Assembly: GCA_963680875.1 (NCBI GenBank)
Contig: OY804590.1
Coordinates: forward strand, 21,762,640 to 21,826,639
Source of the DNA: Bathymodiolus brooksi
Taxonomy: Eukaryota; Mollusca; Bivalvia; Mytilida; Modiolidae
Length of the DNA: 64,000 bases
Direction of reading: 5' to 3'
How positions within the stretch are numbered: position 1 is the stretch's first letter; every line of letters starts with the position of its first letter. Position numbers and translations under genes: made by a program. The notes below the pieces were generated by a model. The model ran no database searches. It had not been told where the DNA came from and worked only from the letters and a program-made list of their open reading frames with translations. This document shows positions 56,101-64,000 of the stretch, piece by piece.

Positions 56101-59100
56101 GGTATTTGACCTGAAACATCATTTTGATATTTTCGATTCAGTTACTTAATAATTAACGAGAAGTACCACGGTATGTACAAATGGAGTTTCTAGACCTATA
56201 GGGTACAAGTGCTGAAGGCCAGAAATACATGGCATTAAACTGCTGTGGAATATAATTGTGATATGAAGATCCATGCCTATCATTGTATATCAGATTGATT
56301 GTTTTTTGTTTAACGTCCGAGGGGCAAATATTTCATGTATATTCAGGAAGAGAACAAGTTCACAATATTTGAAAATGATATAGAAATGAGGAGAAGAATG
56401 GGACAACCAGATCTAGTGCAACATTTGATGTCACTGAAGTAGTATGGAGTTTGGTGGGGAGAAAAACAAATTTGTTGATATTAGCAGCTACAATACATCT
56501 TTTCTTTTTTGAAGTCTACAAAAGGTGTCTATAACATACAAGGAGTGTAACACTCTCCAGACATGTCACTCACTATGGTCTACGCTTAGGTTTTTCGTAA
56601 ATATACTCTGACAACTCCCCCATTGAGACGCACACTTCTCTGCATCATGCATTTTCCACAATTGCTCAGCCATCCTCTCATATCATTTATCAGAGACAGA
56701 AAAATAATGGACAGAACACGAAGATTGAACAATAAAAAAGAGTAAGTTGTGTCAATGCATCTACAATGTAGTTGAATGAAGAACATTAGAATATAGAATT
56801 AAAAAAACCCCATATTGAACGGGAAATAAAATATGTCAAACATGCTGCACAAAAATAACCCTGTTGTACAAGCTTAAATTAGCATTCCACCCACACCAGT
56901 TTAATAAAGTCTATTTTGTAGTCGTAAAATCATGTTTTATTTTATACTTTCAGATACAAAAAAGAGTGCATGAATTCATTAAAGATTCAACCAAGCAAAA
57001 GTACAGATTTGAGACAATGGACAAGGTACTCAGAGCAATAGTGTAAGTTTGTTAGTTTCTCATGTACAGATTTGAGACCATGAACTCACTGCGATACTAG
57101 TGATAATGTCTGTCTCAACCTTCAAATCTGCCGTTTTTCTATATATATAGAATTTCAAAGTATTTTAAATGTGCACATCTACACGATTGATCCTGTAAGG
57201 GAAAACTTCATTTAAGAGGTACATTGTATTGTATATGCAAATTATTTATTCATGCTTCATTATGACAATCATATGAACTTCACACAATGGTCTAGTGACT
57301 TTCGAACCGCATCAGTGGTGTAATGGTTAGTGTGCTCGCCTTAAGTGCGGTAGATCGTGGGTTCAAGCTCCAATCGGGTCAAACCAAGGACTATGAAATT
57401 GGTATTTGTTGCTTCTCCGCTAAGCACACAGCATTAAGGAGAATGTGCAAAGACTAGTTGGCTCGGAATCAGGATAATGTGTCCGAGTGGGGCGACATGT
57501 CTTTCTGCGGACTGTTGTTTCAGTGAGCTAGCACTATACAAATCCAACTAATCATGTTGGTCTAGTACAAAGCGGACCTCGTCATCATCATCATCTCATT
57601 GAAAATTAACTTGTTCTAGCCATGATATAGCAGTATAGCTGAAAAATTGCAGAGTTGACGTTAAACAACAATCACTCACTCACTCTAGTGACAACACAGA
57701 AGTTGTCATATTTATGATATTACAATGGATATAATTACAAGCACCTTGGTTTTTGCCTTGCTTACTTCTAATTATATTACGATTTACAGCCATGAAGTGA
57801 CAGATGTTGCAGGACTGACATCCTTTTCATTTGGAATAGAAGAGCAGGACAGATATGTCATGTGTTGGAAAAAGGTTTGTTTCCCAAAGTATAGTGCATG
57901 TTTCGTAAATAAACATTAGAAACTGAAGGGGCAATCAAAAAAGGACAATCCAGAGCTACTGGCAACATAGGGTACACAAGATGAAGAAAAACACAACACA
58001 ATATGTGTTGGACACCACTATGTGCAAACAAAAACTAACAAGATGGGCAACACGAACCCCACAAAAAAACCTGTGGTGAACTCAGGTGCTCATGAAGGAT
58101 AAGTAGTTACTGCTTCTTATAAGACACCCATCATACTACTCATATATATACAGTCAAGTATGGTAAAAGTCTTGGCAGTGATAGAGGATAGAAACATCTA
58201 CTGTCTAAGATATACAGAATATTGTTTATAAATATTAGCAGTCAGTTAAGCTAGTTAATGCAAACAATACTGTTTTATACACAATGTTGTTTTGATACAA
58301 AATGGACATCGTTTAAAATTAATTAACAAATCGAACTAAAAATTTGGCTTTGAATTGTGTAAAGAATGTGGAGAATTGTGTAATTGACTTTTGTGGTTTT
58401 ATTTACCTACAGTTTTCTAAAAATTGAAAAAAATTATATCCAACAGTGATAGTCGAAAACATCACAAACCACAGGAACAATATTTAGCCAACAGGAGGCA
58501 TATAGTGTCCCAATTTCAAATAGCAAATATTTACATAGTTAAGTAAAGATTACCGATTGACTACAGGCTATGGACTGGTTCACACTCATAATAGGTATAA
58601 GATTTGCTCATTGATGAAGACCCAATTGTGACTTAAATGCAGAACAACAATAAAAGTGCTGTTCCTTTACTTTAATATGTGTCCAATCGTAATGTTGAAT
58701 AGTCTCTCATGTTCATTTACATCCATATCCTTTCTTACTACAAGCTGTTCCTTTACTTTAATATGTGTCCAATCATAATGTTGAATAGTCTCTCGTGTTC
58801 ATTTACATCCATATCCATTCTTACTACAATCTGTTCCTTTACTTTAATTTGTGTCTAAGTGTAATGTTAGATAGTCTCTCAAGTTCATTTACATCCATAT
58901 CCTTTCTTACTAATTACATATAGTGATATACATATAATTAAAGATATGAATCTGATTGCCAGTAAGCCGTAACATAGGTTTGGAGTATTTAAACATTCAG
59001 GTAAGATAAATATAGCTCATTTAATAATAAAATGAAAACCCTTCACTTTTTACTTGGTCAATTGAATTATTTTGGTCATTTTTTTCTTTGCTGCTTTTCA

Positions 59101-62100
59101 TACTAGAATGTATTAATTGATATCCAAGAAAAATAATTTCTTCATTTCAAAATATTTAAGAACATATCCTCAATTATTAGCTAAATTACTTATATGGATG
59201 ATTCTGCTTTTTTTTTTACAATTTGATAGGAATTTGCACCATCAGATGAAGAAATTCAGGCCTACAGAAAAGAGGAGGAATGGGACCCAGAAAAGGCTAA
59301 ATTAGCAGCTAAGCAAAAGGTACTAGTAGGTTTAGGTTTATTGTGTTTAATGCCACTTTCAGCAATATTTCAGTTATATCGTGGCAGTCAGTTTTATTTG
59401 TGGAGGAAATGGAGTACCCAGAGAAAGCCACAGACCTGTACCAAGTCACTGACAAACTTTATCACATAATGTTGTATCAAGTACACCTCTCCATGAACAG
59501 GGTTCGAACTCACAACTTAAGTGGTGATAGGCACTGATTACACAGGTAGTTGTAAATCAAACTACCATACGATCACGACCATGATGGTCCCAGGTACTAG
59601 TACAGCACATTAGAATGTGAAGCTGAAATGAGCAGAGATGAAAGTTTTCTTCTGATCAACAGATTTCCTCTTTTTTAGCAAAATAATTGGAATTAAAATG
59701 TGTCAAACTTTGTTCAAATAACTAGAAAATGAGGGTATTCAGTCACGGTATTGGAGGTTTCCACTTTTTTCATCAGTGAACACTTTATCTGATTGAGAAA
59801 TCAACAAGGCACATATCTTGGAAGGATTGAGGATGTTTTTGCACAAATCTTTTTATGAAACTGCAAAAAAAATTGTGATGGTATCAAAGTATGAGTGGCT
59901 CAGTGAGTTAGGTAGTTGGATTACCTAACAACTCATACAAGCCTATCACCAATACGGCGTGGGTTCGCACCCGACTTTGTAAATTACAAAAAAGGGTGCA
60001 CTCGACTCGCAGCCACAAGTGATAAAGTATACTAGTTGCTTGCCCATGGTCGGTGGTTCTATCCGGGTACTCTGGCTTCTTCCACCACTAAAACTGATTG
60101 CCATGATATAGCTGAAATATTGCTGAAAGTGGCATTAAACACCAAAAATCAAATCAAACCAAGGTATGGGTGTGTCATTGCTGTTATTCATCTCGTAGAA
60201 ATGTTTTTTAAGTTCTGTATTACAGATTTTGTTTTATAATTTGAACACAATGATCCTTGATACAGAATAAAAAGGTTCAAAATCATTAGATCACAATTGG
60301 ATTAAACTAATGTGTTTAATCTAGGCTTATGAAGAAAATTAAACTAACATAGATATGAATTATTCTTTCATTATGTCAGTTCTTTGATATCTTGTAGTCA
60401 TGGTAACAGTAGGGATTCAATGTTTTACATTATGTCAGTTCTTTGATATCTTGTAGTCATAGTAACAGTAGAGATTCAATGTTTTATGCTTTCTACATTT
60501 TTCAAAATTTAATAGCTGAATTCACCAATTGTTATATTGAAAAAAATACTGTAAAAATTGTCCACAGGACACAGATGCCACACCCCTCTCCCCTCCAGGT
60601 AAAGTACAAGGACATGACTCCAGAGCAGAAAAAGTGGTAAGAAATCGAACTTGGCCTTTCTTTTATTGTCCCTTGCCTTAAAGGCATATTGTCTACCACA
60701 ATCGTAATTTTTTCATACCCAAAATTATTGTCGTAAATGATTTGTTTAAGCTATAATTAAACAGTTATGCTGCAAAAGATATGTTTGGGTGCTTTTTTTT
60801 GACAAAAAAGACCCAAAACTATTTAACCCGACTCTTCATATGACCTTCTATGTGAACCCGTCTTGAGCATGCGCACTGTTTAGAAACAATAAACAACATG
60901 TGGTTCTTGGGCAAAAGAGAAAGTGTCAACGCGTGAAAGAAAGCGGACTTTGACGGATTCAGAGAGAAAGTGGAATAGAAGTGCAGTATCTTCCAAATGG
61001 AACAAATGCAGGATATATGTAGGGATCATTTGGACTGTTGGAACGAACTGAAGGAAGTGCTACACGTCCAAACACACGCTGAAGTGGCAAAGATTTTGCT
61101 TGATAGGTAAGCCGAGGCATGTTGCCTTCTTTTCTCAATCGTTTTTCATATTTTATGAATTTATGATGATGCCTATGATCATTTTCGGTAGATATTATTC
61201 AATATATGTAATTTTGCACCTGGCAACAGCAAATTATTGTCAATGAGTAGCATAAAACGGCCGTATTTGCGAGGTAAACAAACACGACATGCTGCAGCAT
61301 CCGGGCTACTGGCATAAAAATAGATAAAAATAGATTTGGCCTCGCTCAGGTCAGTGCATAATTAATTAGCTTCCAGTAACGATGGTCAGCTTTTTTAAAT
61401 TGAAAAAACAACGTTTCGTAGCGTATTCGCCAATAATTCGGTGTTTAATCTTCATTTTATGAAGGTCAATACGGAAAACGACAATAATTTTGGGTATGAA
61501 AAAATTACGATTGTGGTAGACAATATGCCTTTAAACTTAAGAGGGAACTTAAATTATTGATCAGAAACCTAATGCCTCTGACGACTAGTGACGGGGACTT
61601 AAAAAAAAGAATTTTTATGTTATCCAATATTGATACTTTCATTTTTTGACAGGAAATTGACAGATTACAAGCAGAAGCAGATTCAAATAAAAAAGCTGAG
61701 AAAATGGTCCCCGCAACAAATTATAAGGATAAATACAAACATCTGATTGGTGATGAATCGGCCAAGGATGGAGCTAAACAGACATTGGCTAACAAATCTT
61801 ATGGTTTTGGTAAGGTTTATTTAGTTACACACGATGGGCACCTCTAGTGCAGTAGAAACGGCTTACCTTGTAGATGTTTGTTTGTCCTTTTGTCATTTTT
61901 TCTTGTAGCCAATCAAGTTGCAATTAACTAACCATTAGGTATAATATCTGGATTGCTTTAACATATATGTTTTATGACCGCAGCGATATAACTGAAATAT
62001 TGTTGAAAGTGGTGTTAAACACCATAACCCTAACCCCTCCACTTGTGTGAGAAATTCTACGTCTTTTATCCTTGTTCCACTATGCTCCATTTGGGGAAAA

Positions 62101-62693
62101 GACAGAATTTCTCACTCCTTGATCTTCAATATTGACTCCGTGATAACATATTAGTCTCCTTCAAAAATGCTAAAGTTTAAAATTCTTGAAAGTAGATATA
62201 GTTGCTGACCTTGAATTTACTTTTTGTCATAAATAAGAAAATGTCTATCAACTCTTTAGTTAGTCTGAAATGAAATTTAAGCTAATTATGCAATCAGATG
62301 ATCTTGTGGGGCCTTTGGTTTTTTAACACAATTTGTTTGTGTATCCAGATTTATGAAAAAAAATGAAAAAATACACAAATTTTGTGAAAAAAACATTTTG
62401 TATTTCTTCTACTTCTACCTGGAGTTGATGAAAACTTTTTTTTTTTGTTTGACATTGGGTCAGACAGGAACTGGGGCTCATTGTCATTTCATTTTAAATC
62501 ATTTCATTCTTATGAAATTTTTATTTTTTCAGTTCCTAGTGAAAACAAACGTGATAGACGGACAGTTGAACAGGTGTTAGCAGATTCACGTGCCAAAAAA
62601 AAACTGAAAACCGATCATCTTACCTCATCAGAAGTACCGTTACAGGATGTACCTGTAGACAGCCCCACCTCCTCCTGTTCAGATTTATCATGA
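53084..62693 (+). CDS. SPAG7: SPAG7, R3H-domain protein, 7 coding exons
   Basis: Joining 53084-53162, 55822-55889, 56954-57042, 57790-57874, 59230-59319, 61653-61809 and 62533-62693 gives 242 codons (human SPAG7 is 227 aa). The N terminus [19 protein letters not shown] matches the remembered human start closely. Then come a Lys/Gln/Glu-rich helix (27-50) and an R3H domain with the R-x3-H motif RAIVH at 76-80, followed by [15 protein letters not shown] and [16 protein letters not shown] and [11 protein letters not shown] are conserved, and a basic cluster RAKKKLK lies near the C terminus. R3H domains bind single-stranded nucleic acids; SPAG7 is mainly nuclear in vertebrates and its precise role is little known. 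The gene diverges from NDUFB5. Confidence 0.94.
53796..54460. repeat. 35 bp minisatellite, 19 copies, SPAG7 intron 1
   Basis: Unit TTAATCAGAAATTAAAGATT plus AGGCCCTTCTTTTAG. Two variant units (TTCATTAGAAATTAAAG, then TTTTTTTTAGATAATCAG) occur as the same adjacent pair at about 53940 and 54225, so a block of about 8 units was duplicated. Confidence 0.93.
54600..55410 (-). mobile_element. hAT-like element remnant with TTF-type zinc finger
   Basis: On the minus strand from 55071: a lysine-rich start ([19 protein letters not shown]), then [19 protein letters not shown], an in-frame TAA, then [20 protein letters not shown]. The CxxC, W-x-G-T-x-F and H..H layout is that of TTF zinc fingers in ZNF862-like, hAT-derived proteins. 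The stop inside the finger shows decay. Both margins carry repeated ACAAGTCC / GGACTTGT motifs, probable sub-terminal repeats. No DDE or dimerisation domain follows. Confidence 0.65.
55419..55672 (-). mobile_element. SINE family A, SPAG7 intron 1
   Basis: GTGTTTAATGCCACAATGAT, CACATAATGTTGTATTGAG, head ACGATCATGATCGCAACTG. It lies about 150 bp before exon 2. Confidence 0.75.
55822..55889 (+). other. SPAG7: SPAG7 exon 2
   Basis: Acceptor GTCAATTTCAG at 55821; donor AAA|GTAAGA at 55889/55890. Codes [20 protein letters not shown] plus REK, a charged helix. Confidence 0.9.
55982..56953. other. SPAG7 intron 2, no gene
   Basis: Mostly unique AT-rich sequence. A short SINE-tail-like fragment (GATTGATTGTTTTTTGTTTA) lies at about 56288-56325. 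Frames on both strands are unrecognised. Confidence 0.5.
56954..57042 (+). other. SPAG7: SPAG7 exon 3 (start of R3H domain)
   Basis: Acceptor TACTTTCAG at 56953; donor AGT|GTAAGT at 57042/57043, phase 2. Codes [20 protein letters not shown] and onward to LRAI. Confidence 0.93.
57306..57690 (+). mobile_element. SINE family C, full length, SPAG7 intron 3
   Basis: Head ACCGCATCAGTGGTGTAATG and GTTAG, B-box-like GGGTTCAAGCTCC, body TCGGAATCAGGATAATGTGT and GGACTGTTGTTTCAGTGAGC, tail CCATGATATAGCAG, GACGTTAAACAACAATCAC and (TCAC)n. Confidence 0.8.
57790..57874 (+). other. SPAG7: SPAG7 exon 4 (R3H domain)
   Basis: Acceptor GATTTACAG at 57789; donor AAG|GTTTGT at 57874/57875. Codes [20 protein letters not shown] plus RYVMCWKK. 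The ORF continues past the donor, but only the splice restores homology. Confidence 0.94.
57925..58110 (+). repeat. Dispersed repeat family D copy, SPAG7 intron 4
   Basis: GGGGCAATCAAAAAAGGACA, ACACGAACCCCACAAAAAA and GTGGTGAACTCAGGTGCTCA. 58110-58650 holds nothing recognised. Confidence 0.55.
58655..58915 (+). repeat. 86 bp minisatellite, 3 copies, SPAG7 intron 4
   Basis: Same unit as 3700-4905 (CTACAAGCTGTTCCTTTACT, ATAGTCTCTCATGTTCATTT), about 54 kb away. Confidence 0.85.
59230..59319 (+). other. SPAG7: SPAG7 exon 5
   Basis: Acceptor ATTTGATAG at 59229; donor AAG|GTACTA at 59319/59320, phase 0. Codes [20 protein letters not shown] and onward to AAKQK. Confidence 0.94.
59339..59592 (-). 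mobile_element. SINE family A, SPAG7 intron 5
   Basis: GTGTTTAATGCCACTTTCAG, CACATAATGTTGTATCAAG, head ACGATCACGACCATGATGG. It starts 20 bp after the exon 5 donor; a frame through it is an artefact. Confidence 0.8.
59891..60162 (+). mobile_element. SINE family B, SPAG7 intron 5
   Basis: Head GAGTTAGGTAGTTGGATTAC, B-box-like GGGTTCGCACCCGA, tail GCCATGATATAGCTGAAATA and GTGGCATTAAACACC. Relative of 29145-29424. Confidence 0.8.
60371..60489. repeat. 59 bp tandem duplication, SPAG7 intron 5
   Basis: TATGTCAGTTCTTTGATATC to GGATTCAATGTTTTA, two copies with a few changes. Confidence 0.85.
60568..60636 (+). other. Possible cassette exon in SPAG7 intron 5 (weak)
   Basis: TCCACAG|GAC ... GTG|GTAAGAA encloses 69 bp, in frame and without a stop between exons 5 and 6 (peptide [20 protein letters not shown] plus EKV). 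Leaving it out gives a SPAG7 alignable without gaps here to the remembered human protein, so it is at best an optional exon. Confidence 0.25.
60682..61530. mobile_element. TTAA-flanked TIR element with exon-like fragment
   Basis: 849 bp. The terminal inverted repeats run about 50 bp (AGGCATATTGTCTACCACAA and on through TTTTTTCATACCCAAAATTA) and are flanked by TTAA on both sides, as for piggyBac-like and Kolobok elements. Inside, 60918-61108 (+) has a decayed coding piece in two frames: [13 protein letters not shown] then [20 protein letters not shown] followed by LLDR and a GTAAG donor. The frame break shows it is no longer functional in this copy. It lies in SPAG7 intron 5. Confidence 0.8.
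61653..61809 (+). other. SPAG7: SPAG7 exon 6
   Basis: Acceptor TTTTTTGACAG at 61652; donor TTTG|GTAAGG at 61809/61810, phase 1. Codes [31 protein letters not shown] and NKSYGF. Confidence 0.94.
61830..62035. repeat. Family D fragment and SINE 3' tail, SPAG7 intron 6
   Basis: 61830-61915: GGGCACCTCTAGTGCAG and GTTTGTTTGTCCTTTTGTC (family D, reverse). 61976-62032: CCGCAGCGATATAACTGAAA and GTGGTGTTAAACACC (SINE A tail, +). 62035-62532 holds no further feature. Confidence 0.5.
62533..62693 (+). other. SPAG7: SPAG7 exon 7 (terminal)
   Basis: Acceptor ATTTTTTCAG at 62532; stop TGA at 62691-62693. Codes [26 protein letters not shown], then a Ser/Pro/Asp tail longer than in human. Confidence 0.94.
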
Positions 62694-63084
62694 TGATTAA
62701 TGTTCTAGTTATTTTTTTAATGTTTTAACATTTTTATTTTTTTTCTATAACGTGGTTGCCATTTTGTGTTGAATGCGTAAAACTGTCAGTAAATTTGTAT
62801 TATGAAATTGTAAGACAGTATTTAATTATATCTCATCCAACGTCTGGCACAGTGTTATGTTATTGGTTTGTCTATCCATCAAACTGGAGCATGGGAGCAT
62901 TCATTTCTTAGAAAATGGTCTTTGAAGACCTGACTAAATTTATCTTTGAATTTGACTAAAGTAAGGTAAAAGGTCAAGGTCATTGAGACAGGTATTTGAG
63001 GCTTCTTTGGTCACAAATAACCATAGATATGCTCCATTTGATGTAATCGCCATCAGGTTTTTTTGTCTTTCATGACTTGTCACC
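62694..63084 (+). other. SPAG7 3' UTR and downstream, no gene
   Basis: No AATAAA seen in the first 390 bp; the poly(A) site cannot be placed. No coding signal. Confidence 0.4.
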
Positions 63085-63770
63085 AGGTTTGTAACGAGTT
63101 ACACGGCAGCTGCCACTAGTGAAGCATGAACTTCTTTCCCTTCAGGAGTACCTGAGTTCACCCCTGGTGACTTTCCCTTCAGGAGTACCTGAGTTCACCC
63201 CTGGTGACTTTCCCTTCAGGAGTACCTGAGTTCACCCCTGGTGACTTTCCCTTCAGGAGTACCTGAGTTCACCCGTGGTGACTTTCCCTTCAGGAGTACC
63301 TGAGTTCACCCCTGGTGACTTTCCCTTCAGGAGTACCTGAGTTCACCCCTGGTGACTTTCCCTTCAGGAGTACCTGAGTTCACCCCTGGTGACTTTCCCT
63401 TCAGGAGTACCCGAGTTCACCCCTGGTGACTTTCCCTTCAGGAGTACGTGAGTTCACCCCTGGTGACTTTCCCTTCAAGAGTACCTGAGTTCACCCCTGG
63501 TGACTTTCCCTTCAGGAGTACCGGAGTTCACCCCTGGTGACTTTCCCTTCAGGAGTACCTGAGTTCACCCCTGGTGACTTTCCCTTCAGTACTACCTGAG
63601 TTCACCCCTGGTGACTTTCCCTTCAGGAGTACCGGAGTTCACCCCTGGTGACTTTCCCTTCAGGAGTACCCGAGTTCACCCCTGGTGACTTTCCCTTCAG
63701 GAGTACCTGAGTTCACCCCTGGTGTTTGGTGGGGTTCATGTTGTTCAATGTTTTGTTTTCTTTGTGGTTT
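63085..63770 (-). repeat. Family D copy with an internal 37 bp minisatellite (63140-63722, about 16 copies)
   Basis: Flanks GGTTTGTAACGAGTTACACG, GAAGCATGAACTTC and TTTGGTGGGGTTCATGTT match 37700-37945. Between them GACTTTCCCTTCAGGAGTAC plus CTGAGTTCACCCCTGGT (37 bp) is repeated about 16 times with few changes. The amplified piece is the family's own CACCTGAGTTCACACCAGG segment. Confidence 0.85.
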
Positions 63771-63774
63771 TTTG

Positions 63775-64000
63775 TAGTTATATTTTTATAGTGCTAGCTC
63801 ATTGAAACAACATTTCACAGGTAGATTTGTTGCTTTACTCAACTCATTTCCCCCGACTTGTAGACATCCAGTCTCTGCTTGTATTCCTAAATGTTCTGAG
63901 AGACGGCAAATAACAAGGTATTCTATAGCTTTTGGTTTGATCAAACCCACAATCTACTGAACACAGGGAGAGCACATTAACCATTCATCCCACCACCAAC
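63775..64000 (-). mobile_element. SINE family C, cut by window end
   Basis: TATAGTGCTAGCTCATTGAA, CAACATTTCACAGGTAG, CAAACCCACAATCTACTGAA and CATTAACCATTCATCCCACC, in reverse orientation; the head lies at the edge. Confidence 0.7.

Overview
The window is AT-rich eukaryotic nuclear DNA. It has small exons with GT..AG introns, many tRNA-derived SINEs, MITEs, minisatellites and non-LTR retrotransposon remnants. The SINE tails (GATATAGCTGAAATATTG followed by GTTAAACACC) and the tandem-repeat-bearing Helitron-like elements are typical of molluscs. A marine bivalve is the best guess, but this rests on remembered repeat character and not on a search.

Three protein-coding genes can be assembled exon by exon with consistent splice phases. 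(1) PRDM2 (RIZ-like), + strand, 15004..28773: six coding exons, 2663 codons, with an N-terminal PR/SET domain, 11 zinc fingers and a 6.4 kb last exon. (2) NDUFB5 (mitochondrial complex I subunit), - strand, 52733..35992: six coding exons, 194 codons. (3) SPAG7 (R3H-domain protein), + strand, 53084..62693: seven coding exons, 242 codons. NDUFB5 and SPAG7 are head to head, with about 350 bp between their start codons, so they probably share a bidirectional promoter. The three genes have no obvious functional link: a chromatin/zinc-finger regulator, a respiratory-chain subunit and a putative nucleic-acid-binding protein.

Layout. 1-14.9 kb is intergenic: a 584 bp direct duplication, SINEs, an 86 bp minisatellite, a 3.8 kb Helitron-like element full of 166 bp tandem units with a nested DNA transposon, and four shorter relatives. 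15-28.8 kb is PRDM2. 28.8-36 kb is intergenic, with SINEs, MITEs (one hAT-type with a perfect 8 bp target duplication) and a LINE 3' end. 36-52.7 kb is NDUFB5, whose fourth intron holds a 6.6 kb inverted copy of the Helitron-like array. 52.7-53.1 kb is the shared promoter. 53-62.7 kb is SPAG7, whose introns hold a 35 bp minisatellite, a hAT-like zinc-finger remnant and a TTAA-flanked TIR element. 62.7-64 kb holds a 37 bp minisatellite grown inside a dispersed repeat.

Most open frames outside the three genes are translations of tandem repeats, notably the many frames of the 166 bp array, and are not genes. No functional tRNA, rRNA or CRISPR was seen. The most unusual content is the pair of large inverted tandem-array elements, a TIR element whose empty site survives in the other array, and an array of decoy 3' splice sites directly in front of PRDM2 exon 5.
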